The notes: generated by a model from the sequence alone, not told the origin. Positions 22,547 to 35,700 are shown, numbered from the stretch's first letter. The stretch is DNA of 64,000 nt from Edaphochlamys debaryana (GCA_016858145.1 JAEHOE010000148.1:62001-126000), one strand, 5' to 3'. Made by a program: numbers and translations.

Positions 22547-25500
22547 TCAAGAGAAGATTGACTGCACCCGCTCCCCCAGCGACGTCACTCCGAACATTCC
22601 CTTGATGGGGTTCTCCCCCGCGCCCCCACCCGCGGCGCCACGCCCGCCCGCCCCCCCGCCGCCACGGCCCCCCGCCCCGCCGCCCCGGCCGCCCGCGGCC
22701 CCCCGCGCCTGGTCCTTCTCCCCACCAGCGCCGCTCCCGCCCTCGCCCCCAAACATGGAGTACAGGAGGTAGGCGGCGAGGCCCGCTGAGGCCACCGCCA
22801 CTCCCGCCACGATCAGCCGCTGCTGCAGGCGGCGGCGCTGCTTGCGGGCGGGCGTGTCGGGGACGTGGGCATCGGGGCACAGGAAGGCGGTGGACAGGGC
22901 TTGCCTGTGGGTTGGGTTGGGTTGGGTTGCGGTGGGTTGGCGGTTGGGTTGGGTGGGTGAGGACCGTGAGGTTGGTGTGGATGGGTGGGAGGTGGGGAAG
23001 GCAGGGGGAGTGGATGGGGCAGGGGTGGGGTGCTGCTGCATCCCGGGGGCAGGAAGAGGCGGACCCCGGAGGCGGCCCCGCACGCGCTGCACCGGGATCT
23101 CTACCTGACACGAACCAACCCGCTCGCGCTCTCTATACCTCCACCCCCACCCGGGCGCAGCCCCTTTCCCATCTGACACCGAACCCCAGCCCGCCTCCTC
23201 CTGCCCCCGTCCCCCCTTCCCCCCACCTGAACACGTGCGCCATGGCCCCCATGTCCTGCACCGCCACCCGACACGAAACACACACACCCTCCCCCTTTCC
23301 CCCCCGCCCCTCCCTCTCCCCCCCCCGCCCCCTCTTCCCCCACCTGAACACGTGCGCCATGGCCCCCATGTCCTGCGCCGCCACCGGCAGCGGCTCCGGC
23401 AGCGCCAGCTCCCCGCAGTCCCCGCGCACGCGCCCCCGCAGCTCCTCGCACATGCCCACGTCCTCCTTGGCCGCCACCAGCAGCACGGGAAGCGACTCGC
23501 AGCTGGGGTGGGGTAGGGTGGGGGGAGTGGGTGGGGGGGGGTGAAGGGGGGGGGGGCTGGCGTGGGAAGAGGTGGTCAGGTCAGGGATGGCCCAGCAGCA
23601 CCCGGAGCGACTCGCAGCTGGGGTGGGGTAGGGGGGGGAGTGAGGAGGGTGTGGGGAGTCAGGAGATGAGGCCAGGTCAGGGATGGCCCAGCAGAACTCG
23701 GAGGGACTACCAGCTGGGGTGAGGGGGGGTGGGGTTGGGTGTGTGGGAAGAGGGGGTTGGCGTGGTGGGCGAGCAAACCCCAAAGCATTCGTCGACCCTT
23801 CCGCTCCTTGCCGTAGTTCCGTTGCCCCCCGCTCACCCCGGTAGGCTGCACAGCTGCACCATCTGCTTATGCGCCCACGCCCAAGACTCCGCATTCGTCG
23901 AGTCGAACACAAACACCGCCGCATCCGCGCGGGAGAGATCGGGCAGCGTGTAGCAGGCGCCGCTGGCCGGTGGTGGGCCCGCCGGGGCCCCGCCGGGCCC
24001 AGACGCTGGGCCCGATGCGGGCCCGCCCGGGCCCGACCCCGCCGCCGAGCTGCCGGCGGCGGGCGAGGTCGGCTGGTCGGTGGACGCAGCGGCGGCGGCG
24101 GAGCTGGTGGCGGAGGTGGAGGCGGAGGCGCCGGAAGCCGCAGATGCTGACGAGGCGGAGGCGGAGGCGGCGGAGGGGGTGGCTGCGGCGCGTGGGGAGG
24201 CGAGCTGCGGGATGAGTGGCGGCAGGGAGCTGGCGGCGGCGCGGGGGCCTCCCGAGATGGCGGCCGCTGCCAGGAGCTCATTGGTCAGGTCCTCAGACAC
24301 CTGGGGACGTTGGGGTACCGGTACGGAGTTTGGCGGGAGATTGGGAGGGGTCTCAGGACGGGTCCGGTGGTGTAGCTCCGCCCCTTCGCTTCGTCGTTCC
24401 TCCGAGCACAACCCCCCCTTCCCCCCCCCCGCCGACACCTCCCCACCTCCACGAGCGATAGCGTGCGGTCCTTGCCGTCCTCGCACCGCACCGTCGCCAC
24501 CGCCGTGAGCGGGGGGGTGCCCGAGGCGCGCTGCGGGTAGCCCCCGGCGCCGCCGGCCCCCGCGCCGCCGCCCGCCGCGTCCCCCTGGCTGCGCCCCGCC
24601 AGCGCCCGCAGGAGGGAGGACTTGCCGCAGCCGGCCGAGCCGAAGACGTACACCAGGGCCGTGGTCCTGTCAGGGGGGGGGGGAAAGGAGGGGGAGAAAA
24701 GAGTATGCTGACAGAAACCAGGCGCCAGTGAGGGGGAGCGAGGAGTGGCGGAGAAACGAAGGGCACACCCGCGCCCCCTGCCAAAGCCCCCAGAACTCCT
24801 GAGCTCGCCTTCCCCCTCAAGACGGTAGCCCCCACCTGGCCCCCGCCTCGCGCACTCACATCTGCGACCCGCAGCCCCGCCCCGCTCTGAAGCCGCTGCC
24901 ACCCCCCAAGTGACCTCCCCTCATGCCACCACCGAATCCCAAACCCAAATCCCCCTTACAGCCCCGCCCCGCCCCACCTCTCCGCCATCTCCTCCCGGTG
25001 CCGCTTGTCCGGCCGCCGCCGCTGCCGCCGCGTCAGCAGCTCCGGAGGCAGGCCCTCGTACCTGAGGCGTTGGGAACAACACCATTTGAACGGGGATTGC
25101 CTTGAAGCCGGGAGACGTCATAAACCGGACAGGGTATGGCGTCACGTCGACGTGAACATGCTGACCCTAATAGCACATACAATCCGTGTAAGTAGAGAGG
25201 GGCAGGCCGCTCCTCGTGCCCTAGGCACATATGTGTCAGGAAAAGAACTCCATTTCAAGAAGGCCACCCCCTCCTCGTAACCTGTCGTACCCGAGGTACA
25301 GCAGGTGTGCCAGGGCGGCCCGTGGGTCCGTCAGGGCGCAGTAGCGCCAGCGCGCCAGGAAGCCCTCCAGGCTGTGCACGGCGCCGTACGTGCCGCACAC
25401 CATGAGCCGGTTCACGCGCTCGTTCTGTACGGCAGGGGGTGGGTGGGGGAGAGGCCGAGGGGGGAAGTAAAAAGGGCCGGGAGGCGGACGACGTGGCCCT

Positions 25501-28500
25501 CCCGAAGGTTGCCGCGGCCTTCGGGAGCTGTATTCAGAACCCCGTGCACCCCGAGCAGCGGTTGTCTATAATAACCCCGAGCAGCAGTCCACCCAACGGC
25601 CGTGTGTCCAAGCTAGGGTCCAGAGCCATTGGCATACCCCCGCCAGGTATCACCAACAAGGGGCTGTGTCTGGAAGCTTGAGCCGGGCGGGGGTCGCCTG
25701 CCTCCCTCGAATGCTGAGAGATCGCAGCCCAGGCCCTCACACATGGGCCTTCCCAGGCCCCACTCTCAGGCCCAACCCAGGCCCGCCCAGGCCCAGGTGA
25801 CCCCTCCTCCCCCTCCCCGCCACGCCCCCCCCCCCCACCTGCCACTCCGTGGGCAAGCTGGGTGCGGTGCTGAAGAGCCCCTGCAGCTGCTCCCAGCTTA
25901 GTAAGCCCTCGTCACGTGCGTCGTACAGATAGAACTGCTGCTCCAGGAAGCCCAGCGCCGCATCGCTCAGCTCCAGGACCTGACAGGGGGGCGAGGGGTC
26001 AGGGGCGGGGGGGTACGGACGGATTCAAACGGTCTGCCCCGCCCCACCGCGCATGCCCCGCAGTCCGCCTTGCCTCCAAACCCCCCTCTTACCTCTGTGG
26101 GGGGCAGTGCCACGTTGACCTGGTTGAGCAGCTCATCGCTCAGCCGCAGCTGGTCGTTGTAGCCTGGGGGGGGGGGGCGATGGGGGGATCTTTGGAGCAA
26201 GTGGGAGCCGGGGGGCGGGGGGCTGCAGGGCGAGCGCCTTGCCCTGAAGCACGCGGGGTGGCCTCCCCGGTCAGCCGCAGACGCTCAGCCAGACGGCCCG
26301 CACCCGCACTCCCCCTCTTGTAACGCTTCCCCAACGGCCAACGCGGCAGCAAGGGGGAGGTGCGCCTCACCGAATCGGCGCAGCACCTGCCACACCGTCT
26401 CCAGCCGCCCGCGCTCAATGAACAGGCCCTGTGGGGGACGGAGGGAGGGGTGTGTGAGGAGGGGTGGAGGGCAGTGGCGCACGCGGCGTGGCGCACGGGG
26501 CTGGAGTGCTCCCACTGCAGGTCCCTCACCGCCGCCCGCGCTGTGGCCTCCGCCCTCCGTCCCCGCGCCCCACCGTCAGTCGGCTGCCTTCCCCATACCG
26601 CCCCTCGCTGCACGCGTGCCACTTTACACTGGCCTCAGAACCATTGCCCCAGGCAGCTCTCAACCTTTGACCGCTTGCCAAACCCAATCTTGATTGAACC
26701 CCAAGTCGCTTGCATCCCCCCTCCTCAACTCCCCCCTCAGCCCCCCTGCCCCCACCTGCAGGACCAGGTATCCTCCTGCCCCCCGGCCCCTCCCCTCCCG
26801 GCCTCTCCCCTTGCCTCCCTCCTCCTCAGCCCCCCAAGGCCCCACCTGCAGGAACAAGAAGCCCTCCAGCGTGAGGCCCGTGTCCGTGTAGCCGCCCGGC
26901 ACCTGCTGCCGCACGACCTGGGCGGGGGGGGGCAGGGGAGAATGCAAGGGGGGTGGGCGTGAGGGTGTTTGTTGCTGAGCGGGATCGCGCCGAAGCCAGG
27001 GAATCCTTGCATGGATAGGTACAAGGGCGTGAGGGGTTCAGGCCCATCGTGCTGGTAGCACCGCTGGCGTACCACGACGGAGCTACCTCCTGGCCGCCTG
27101 GCCGCCTCCTCTCATTGCGGCCGCCTCCTAGGTCTGTTGGACCCCTTCCCTTACCCATGCCAGCCGCCAGCCCCAGACTCGCTCACAGGCCCCCCTTCCT
27201 CCCCTGGACATCGGTGCGCATCAGGCTCGCTGGCTGCCGCCCTCCGCTCTCCAGTTTGTCAGAAAAGCATCCCTGCGAATCCTCAGCGTCACCCGCCCCC
27301 CCCACCCTGCCCCCTCCGACCCCCCCACCTGCTTGATGCCCCTCAGCTCCTGGCCCCTGGCCCCTCCTGTTTCAGCCTCGGAAGGCAATCCTCAGCGTCA
27401 CCCGCCCCCCCACCCTGCCCCTCCGAGTCCCCCCGCACCTGCTTGATGCCCCTCAGCTCCTCGGCGCTGAGGGAGATGCCGAAGCAGGCCGACTGGAACT
27501 GGTTGATCTCACCATCGGACAGCGTGCCGTCCTGGGGGGGGGGGGTGATGGTGTCGTGAGGGGTCGGACTGCAAACAGAGCATGCAGTGCGCACCGCTGT
27601 GGGGAGGCCCCTCCTCATAGCGGGGCCTCCCTTCACGTCTTTGCCCTTGCCGCCGGGTCGCCCTTCGCGGTCCCCTCCCACACGCAACCCGGCCCCAGAA
27701 GGATCCCAGACCCCAGACCCTGGATCCCAGATTCACCTTGTCCTGATCGAAGATGATAAAAATCCGCTTGAGCGCCCGCACCGCCGCCTGGCGCATGACG
27801 CGGTCGGTCCTGTCGTACAGCGGCTGCAGGGGGTACAGCACCGCCTTGAGCGCGTAATAGAAGACGTCTGGGGGTTGGCGGTTGGGGGTGGCGGTTGGGT
27901 GGGGTTATTAGGGCGGGGGGCCGAGGATCAGGGATTACGGGAACCGAGGAGGACGGGTCGGCCCAATCCCCACACAGCTGCCCCACGCTCTTCCTTCCCT
28001 TCCCGCCCGCCAGTCCTTCCCTAGCTCCGCTGCCCCTTCCCCGGTCCAGCAACCCGGGCCCGCTCGCCACGCCACGCCCGCCCGCGCCCACCGTGCACCA
28101 TCTTGTTGAACTTGGACGAGCAGTTGAGGCAGCACTCCACGTTGGGCAGGTCCCGTGCCACTCTCTCCACGCGCTGGGGGGAGGGGGGGAGGGAGGGGGT
28201 GATGCCAGGTGGGGCAACGAGCCGACCGCCGACCGCCGCCGCCTCGCAACGTCACACTCTCGACGAGAGGCTTCCTATCTTCTGCCCCTGAGGTCCCTGC
28301 GCTCAGTGCATGCTAGGTCTGGGGTTGTTGGGTTGTGGGCGGTCGAGGGGGACCGCGACGGGGTACCGACAGCTGGCCACACGCCAGCCCACCGTCCAGT
28401 GAAGAGCAAGCCGCCATTCGCCTTCAGCTCCTGCTGCCCAGCCCTCCCCCATAGCCCGCAGCCGCCGTTTGGTTTCAGCTCCTGCTGCACCCCTCCTCAA

Positions 28501-29170
28501 CAGCCGTGTATGCTTATCAAGCGCTGTCCCTAGCACTCAGCACTTGTCACAGAGACCTCCGTGCAGGCCTGCCGGCACACAGGCGACACGAACCCCACCA
28601 CGAACCCCCGCTGTGCCCCCCCCCCCCGGGCGCGCACCTCGCGGATGCCCGGGCTGTCGCGGTCCGACAGCCGGTCAGCCTTGCAGCACGCGAGGATGAT
28701 TGGAATGTCGGGGTTTAGCTTCTGTACGCGAGGGTACCAGGTGGTGCGCACGCTCTCGAGCGTGGTGGGCTTCTTGGGATCGAAGCATACAACCACCGCG
28801 TCGCTCTCCCGGATGATGGAGTCCAGAGCCCGAGCATCCTCAGGCTTCGCCGACGTGTCCGTCAGCAGAATTGGCACGCGCTCGGGCGTAAAGTCGAGCG
28901 GGAGCTTCGTCGGCGGAAGCGTGGGCACCGGGCGTGCATCAAACGTGTCGTTGGCCGCTGCACCACGAGGCAACGCCAGACATCATGTGAGCTCCAAGCG
29001 GGCATCGGCGGCCCGCGAGCGAGGCTCGCCCGGCCGGCGATGTGTCGGGAGACGAGTGCACCGCACTAGCGCCACCTATCCGGGGCATCCGCCGCACCTG
29101 TGCTGATCAGCGATGTCTTGCCAGTATCAGGATCGCCCAGGACGGCAATCCGCACGGTGCGCGCGGTCAT
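22547..29170 (-). CDS. Mitochondrial Rho GTPase (Miro)
   Basis: 822 aa, 15 exons: 29170-29098, 28957-28638, 28173-28092, 27867-27737, 27531-27439, 26917-26846, 26428-26371, 26163-26093, 25979-25839, 25424-25282, 25061-24978, 24666-24447, 24300-23837, 23502-23344, 22904-22547; frame is kept throughout. Miro sits in the outer mitochondrial membrane and links mitochondria to motors, Ca2+ and ER contacts. First GTPase: P-loop GDPDTGKT (12-19), DTSA, CKAD. EF-hand 1 loop DQDKDGTLSDGE (199-210) is canonical. EF-hand 2 (320-331) is degraded, with Arg at position 3 and Gln at 12. Second GTPase: GSAGCGKS (432-439), FVFDSTNAESW, AAKED. A basic stretch precedes a transmembrane helix at about 734-754. 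Odd points: an Ala/Ser/Pro-rich insert of about 100 residues in exon 13, and a ~65-residue Gly-rich tail after the anchor, where Miro proteins usually end. Usual family length is about 620-650 aa. Confidence 0.95.
23219..23735 (-). repeat. Exon-edge copies in Miro introns 13 and 14
   Basis: The 3' edge of exon 14 with its donor (23337-23386) is copied at 23221-23270 inside the next intron. The 5' edge of exon 14 with its acceptor (about 23491-23520) is copied at about 23605-23635 and, more diverged, at about 23696-23730 in the preceding intron. Confidence 0.75.
27278..27460 (-). repeat. Copy of Miro exon 5 end; 21-nt candidate microexon
   Basis: The segments 27278-27350 and 27387-27460 are near-identical. 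The second holds the real 3' end of exon 5 and the first lies in the downstream intron. The copy is bounded by CAG and GT on the Miro strand, leaving 27349-27329 as a 21-nt phase-0 unit encoding ELRGIKQ, identical to the end of exon 5. Confidence 0.75.
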
Positions 29171-29706
29171 GCCCTCAGCCACTGCGGTGCACCCTGGGCC
29201 TGCTGGGCCTACGTTGTCTCAGGGACCACGGTTATACTTTCGTGCCTGTTGCGGCTGGCTAGGTACGCAAGGGGGGACGGGCAGGTGGTCAAACGAGGAT
29301 GATTCTGAACGCGATTCCCCGCGGGTTGCGTGTCTGGTGTTGTGCTGACGTCTCCTGAGCTCCCACCAACCTAACGTCTGCACGTGCGGAGGCGTTGCAG
29401 CGCCTGGCGTGCTGTGGGGCGCTCTGCGTTCAGGCCCGGATTGGTTAATGCGCGAATGCTGTGCAAAGCCCCTCCTACCCCTCAAGCACAGGTTCTCGCT
29501 TCGTCCGTGCAGGGGCTGCTGAAAATTAATCGCCTAACAGACAAGTATCTAGGCGCGGTCGGTGACAACGGCATGCTGTGACGCCCTCGCACGCACGCGC
29601 AAGCGAAGAAGGCCACCGGCCCCCGCGCAAAGTGACCAGCTGCACGCATATAAGCTACAGGGGCCTCCAGGCCTGAAGGGGCCCTGCTGGCTCCTCGTCT
29701 GCCCAA
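29171..29706. promoter_or_regulatory. Shared divergent promoter region, Miro / ANKRD13-like
   Basis: Only 536 bp separate the two start codons, so both promoters and 5' UTRs must lie here. A TATAAG at 29649-29654 is 53 bp before the + strand ATG and could be a weak TATA box for that gene. Confidence 0.6.
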
Positions 29707-32700
29707 ATGGGGGACTCGGACGATACTGGCTCGTGGTATTCCGCGGACGAGGCCCTCGACGAGGAGACGCTGGAGGATGTTATGGCAAAAGGAGAGCCCG
29801 CAAGCTCGGGGCCGGGGGCTGACGTCCAGCTCGGGCAGCGGTGGGCTCTACACAGGTGCGGGCCCGGAGGGGGTTGTGGGTGCGGGGGTGGCGGGCCGGC
29901 GCCCGGCGGTGCGGGTGAAACCCCGAGCCGTGTGCTCCGCTGAAGGATGTGTGTGCAGCCCTCAGCCATTGGGTTTACATTAAAGCCATGACTGCTAGGA
30001 CGGGCTTTGGGTCACGGTCCAGCCTGGCGCCCCCTCCTAGGTCCCGTCCACTCCCACCCGCGACTCCCGCTACCCCCCGTCCCCCGGCCTCCATACTCCC
30101 TGCTCTCCCCCACCCACCCCTCCCCCCATTTCCTCCCCTCCTCCCCCCCCCAAAACACAGGGCCGCCTGGGCTGGGCAGGTGGAAGCTGTCCAGAAGCTG
30201 GCCCAGGGCATGAGTCGGGAGCAGTTCAAGGAGTTGGACGGGCAGGGCAACACGGTGGGGAGAGGGGGGCTGAGGGTGGGAGGGTGGTGGGCAGCTTAAG
30301 CTGAAGCGCGCTCCGCTAGAGCACAGCTGTGGCCCCCTGCAGAGCTACATGGGGAGGGCAACACGTGGGGCGCTAGGAGGAGGGTGGTTTAAGAAGGGGC
30401 GGGGGGCCTGCGAGTCCTGCCGCCACGGACGGAAGGCTTTTGCCGCTGGCGAAAGCCTCTCGAGGGCAGCACAATGCGAGTGCGTTAGCCCCAGCAGGGG
30501 CTAGCGAGACGAGAAAGGACAGCCGCCTCCCACAGCCGCCTGGTGCCGTCGAGCTCCCCACCCCCCGCGCCTCCCTCTTCGCCCCTCCCCATCTTCCCCC
30601 TCCCTCCCCCCCTCCCCCTCCCTCCCCCCTCCTCCCCCTCTTCCTCCCGAAAGGCCCTGCACGTGGCCGTCATGCGGCGCCAGGCGGGGGCGGCACGGGC
30701 GCTGCTGGAGGCGGGCTGCCCCGCGGGCCCCCGCAACGCCCGCGGCTGGGTGCCCCTCATGGAGGCGGTGGAGCTGGGGGACCGGCCCCTGGCCCTCAGC
30801 CTGGCCAAGGCCGAGGTGGAGCAGGTGGGGGGGGAGATGAGGGGAGGGGAGGGGGGAGATGAGGCTGGGCGGAGGTGGAGCAGGTGGGGGCTGAGTCCTT
30901 GTAGCGAGTGAAGCGGAGGAAGGTGCTGGAGGGACTCGAGGAACTGGACGCTTGCAGGATCGAAGGGAGGGCGTCCGCTGGCCGAGGCGGAGGGGGAGCA
31001 GGCGGAGGGTGGGCAAGGGGAGTTGAGGGCAGAGGGCGTGGAAGGGTAGTTTGCGCACGCCGCCGGGCCGCTAGCTCCGCCCAACCACCCTCAACCACCA
31101 CCAACCGCCCCAACCGCCGCAGATGAAGGTGGCCGTACGGCACAAGAAGGCGGCGCTCATGGCGCTCCTCCGCTCCGACCTGCCCGACTTCTCGCTGCAG
31201 CTCAAGTGGGAGCTGGGCAGCGGCATGCCGGGGGTGGGGGCGCTGGTGCGGAGGTACGCGCCGCACGACACGTACACTCTGTGGAAGAAGGTGGGGGGGG
31301 GGCGAGGGCGGGAGGAGAGGGGGAGGAGAGGGGGGGAGCGGGCGAGAGAGAGGCGGAGGGAGAGTGAGGGGGAGGGGAGGGAGGGGAGGAGGCCGAGGAG
31401 GACGCGTTGGGGAGGGGAGAACAACTCGGAAGCGAGGGGGTAGAGGAGAAGGGGATGAGGGGAGGGAGGCCACCTAAAGGCGGCTCAGGAGGAGTCTGCG
31501 GCCGCCCGTCCTCCCAGCCCTGTGGCCCTCTCCCCCCTGCACCCCGCCAACCTCCTCACCCACCCCTGCGCAGTCCCTCCTCCTCACCCACCCCTGCGCA
31601 GTCCCTCCTCCGCAGTCCCTCCTCCGCAATCCCCCTGCCCCCCTGCCCCCCTGCCCCCCTGCCCCAGGGCGGTCTCATTCGCGTGGACGGCACACTGATG
31701 GGGGTGGACGAGGACGGCCAGAGCATGATGCCCAACGTAAGGGGGGGGTAGGGGGGAGGCTTGGGGGGGCGGGAAGGGGCCAGGGAAGGCGCTGGGTGGT
31801 AGCGCCAAGCCCGCCGGGAAGGAAGGGCACTCCGGCATTGGCGAGTGGCCGCTGGACCCTCCACCGGACTCCGCAGGAGCAGCCATTCCCCTCCCCGCCG
31901 CCGTCTCGTCCACACGTGTCTTCCCGCTCGTCCACACGCACGTGCCCCCTCCCTCTCAACCCCCCCCCCTTTCCCCCCGCCCCTCATGTGCAGTGGAAGC
32001 GCGGCCACTTCTCCCTGCTGTACGACGCCACGGGGGACAAGGGCCGGGCCATGTTCGTGAACCACGGCAAGAAGACGTTTGTGGACGTGAAGGGTGCGTG
32101 GCGGACAGGGAGAGGGAACGAGGGAGGAACAGAGAGAGAGAGAGAGAGGCGCATAAAGTGCCCTCTGGAAGGCTGGGAAGAACGGGTTTGGGCCGGCTTT
32201 CTAATATCGGCGCGCTTGACAGGCCGCAGGCGCCAGAGAGAAATGGACCCCTGCCCCCATGGGACATTGCACCGCCAGCGGGCCTTGTGCGGGCCTCCAG
32301 CGCTGTGCTGTGACGTCCCTGGGGTCGAGTCTTGGCCTAGCTGACCAATCGAGTTCCGGTACTCACGCAGAGAGCGTGGCACACACGCACACCTCCCACC
32401 CCCCTCCCACCCCACCCCCTCCGCCCCCACCCCCCAGCTGCCCGCAAGAAGCTGGGCGTGGAGGACCCTGACGCTGTGCTTGGCACGCACCCGCCCATAC
32501 ACACACACGCACCTCCCACCCCCCTCCGCCCCCACCCCCCAGCTGCCCGCAAGAAGCTGGGCGTGGAGGACCCCGACGCGGTGCTTGGCACGCACCCGCC
32601 CATACACACACACGCACCTCCCACCCCCCTCCGCCCCCACCCCCCAGCTGCCCGCAAGAAGCTGGGCGTGGAGGACCCCGACGCTGTCCTGGCTCAGGAG

Positions 32701-35700
32701 GTGGACATGCTGTTGTGCTCCGAGGTGCTGCAGCACAAGAAGGTGGGGGGGGGAGGCAAGAGGGGGGGGAGGAGGCAAGAGGGGGGGAAGGGAGGCTAGA
32801 GTGGGACTGGCTAAGGACCCTCCACCCTTTCCGGCCGGTGGCTCGCGCTCGCAAGGACACCCCCGTTGCCCCTAACCCCGTGCTTATCTTCCCCTTTCGA
32901 CCTCCACCCCTACCAACCCCTCCGCCCCTCTTTTGGCCCGAAACCCCTTGTTACTCTACTCTCTTCCCCCCCCTTGCCTCCTTTCCCCTCCCCTTCCCCC
33001 CCCCCAAACAGCTCAAGTCCGTCGACTTCCGCTTTAAGCCCGTGGCGGGGTGGCTGACTAAGGAGGTGCGGGAGAAGGTGGAGGGATGGAACTGCAAGCT
33101 GTACGAGGCGGCGGGCCGCCTGATCGCGATCTCGCGGTACAAGATGCCGTACGGCCTCACGCCCGCCATGTCGTACGACGACTACCTGGCCGCCGCCTTC
33201 GAGCCCGACCCCACCGTCGAGTCCCCCGTCAACCCCCTCAACCCCGCCTCGCTCAAGGTGCGGTGCCATGCGGTGCCGTGCTGTGCGTGCTGCGCTCGGT
33301 GCGGTGTGATGCGACGCCGTGCGGTGCCTGCTGCGCGGTGCAAAGGCCGGGATGATGCTGTGCTGTGCTTGCGGCGCCTCTGCCAAAGGCCGCCGCCCTC
33401 ACTCTCACTCGTCAGCTTGAGTTCAGATATTCTCACCATTTCACCCCAAACCCTGCAGGATAAGGGCATGAACCCCCAGAAGGCCGCAGCCAAGGCCGCT
33501 GTGGCCGCCAAGCACCAGGGCATCGCCCGCGCCGCCGCCAACGCCCGGGACGACGCGGCGGCGGCGGTGGCGACGGCGGCGGCGGCGCGGGCGGCGGCGG
33601 GTGCCATGCGCGCCCTGGCGCCGCGGTTGGATGAGGAGGAGGAGGAGGAAGAGGAGGAGGGAGAGGAGGAGGGAGAGGAGGGGGAGGGGGAGGGGGAGGA
33701 GGGCGGGAGTAGCAGGGGCAGGCGCGGGGGTGGGGGGCAGAAGGGCGCGAGCGTCAAGTTGAAGGGGAGGGCGTCGAGCAAGGGCAGGGCGGGGAAGGAG
33801 GGGAGGGCGGCGGAGACGGAAGGCGGCGGCGGCGGAGGCCGCACGCTGGTTCTGGCGGAGGCGGAGGCAGGGCCGGGGGCGGGGGCGGACTCTCAGCTGA
33901 CGACCGGAGCGGGGGCGGTGGTGGCGTCAGTCGACCCACTGGCAGGTGGGCCGGGGCCGAGGGGCGGGGGCGGGTTTGTTTGTGTGTGGGGGGGGGGGGG
34001 GAAAGAGAGCTGACAGGTGGGGACGGGTCGTGGAGTGAAGGACCAGAGACACACCAGGCTGGGAGGATACCCTCCCGTGCACTGAGGTGCGTGTGCTTGG
34101 GTTAGACGCGCAGCTGCCTCCCCGTCTCATTTCCGTCCTTGCCCTCCTTCCCGCCCAGGGCATTCCGGCCGTTTCGCAACCTGCCGCCAACGTTTCTCCT
34201 TTCCATCCTTGCCCCTCCCCCACCCCCAGGCGATGACCTGACCGCCTGGGCGGAGCGGGTGGCTGCGGAGGCCTCCGCCGCCAAGGCCCAGGCAGGGGGG
34301 CCGGGCGCTGATGAAGACGACGATGGGGAAGGGGAGGGAGAGGCGGGGGCGGGCACCAGCGGACGGCACGCGGGGACCGGCGGCGGAGCCGCTAAGAGGG
34401 GTGGGGGCTCGGGGCCGCGGCCGGCCGCCGGCGGCAGGAGCAGCAAAAGCTCCATCGGCGGATCTGGCGCTGGCGCGGCCGGATCTGGAACTGGATCTGG
34501 ATCCGCCGGCGGCGGGAAGAGCTGGAAGGGCATGCTGGGCTTCGGCTCCGGGTCCAAAAAGGCGGCGAAGCAGGCCCATCCGGATCCGCAACCGCAGGCC
34601 CAGCCGGGCCCAGGGCCCACCGCACCCGGCGGGCCATCATCAACAACAGCAGCAGGGGTGGGGGCGGCGGGGGAGGCGGGGGGTGCGGCAGCCAAGAAGT
34701 CGCGGCGCATCACGGGGCGGTGCTGGATGGCGGAGTCCTTCCCTCTCAGCCTTCACCAGGTATCCGGGGGGGGGCGCGGGGGTGTGAAGGGTGGGGGTAA
34801 TACCTCTCAGAGAAAAAAAGGGGGGTGGCGGGCGCAGCAAGGGATGGGGTTGCTGCAGTTGCGGTGCAACCGTTCGTTCCACTTTGCATCAAGCAGATGT
34901 AGTACATGGGAATTGCCTCCCAATCCAGCACTTGCTAATGACACGAACCCTGGGACCCCCCCCCGCGCCCCCCTATCCCCCAGCTGCTCCCCCTGCTGGA
35001 GGTGGTGGGCTCCGCCAACAAGGCCTTCGCCAAGGTGGCAAGATTCCTGCGCAAGTACGGAGAGCTGGACATGTTCCCGGTCAAGGTGCGTACGGCACAA
35101 CTGGGGTAGGACCTGAATCTCGAGTTTTGGATGGGGGGGGGGCGGCGCAAGTACGGGAAGCTGGACGTTTTACGGGGGTCAATTTCGATCTTGGGTTTGG
35201 CATTTGGACATTCGAGGGGGGGATGCGAAGACGGGGAGCTGGACGGATTTCTGACCACGAAGCTCTCCTGCTTCCCACGCCCGCCCCCGCCTCCCCTCTC
35301 ATCCCCCTCCCCCCACCCCCCACCCACCCCCACCCCCAGGTCCAGGTGCCCCTCCTGCTGACCGTGTACATGATGCTCACATTCAAAGAGTGCGTGGGGG
35401 CCAGGGGGCAGGGGCCAGGGGGCAGGGGCAGGGGCCAGGGGCAGGGGGCAGGGCCGGGGCCACACCTGCACCGGGGGCGGTGGGAGTCCGTGGGGGGCGG
35501 GGCCGGGGCTACCCCCGTACTGGGGTGGGTGGGAGGGCATGGGGCCGGGGCGGGGCGGGGGCAGGGGCAGGGCCCAGGGCCCGTGCGCGCTGCGGGGACA
35601 CGCACCGGCTGCATCCTGTGGGTGGGGGGGGGGGTGGCAGGGCCGTGTGCCCAGGCGGGGGCCGTGCGGGGGCCGCACCCGCGGGAAGACACGCCCAGGG

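Noticed and set aside
22624..22740. Pro-rich + strand ORFs over the Miro last exon
   Set aside because: Complement of the Gly-rich Miro tail; the - strand frame is supported by splice phase and family.
23500..23760. CRISPR-like regularly spaced repeats
   Set aside because: Copies are splice-site-bearing exon edges with irregular spacing in a eukaryotic intron.
33640..33710. Glu-run as a separate acidic protein
   Set aside because: It is an in-frame low-complexity insert within exon 9 of the ANKRD13-like gene.
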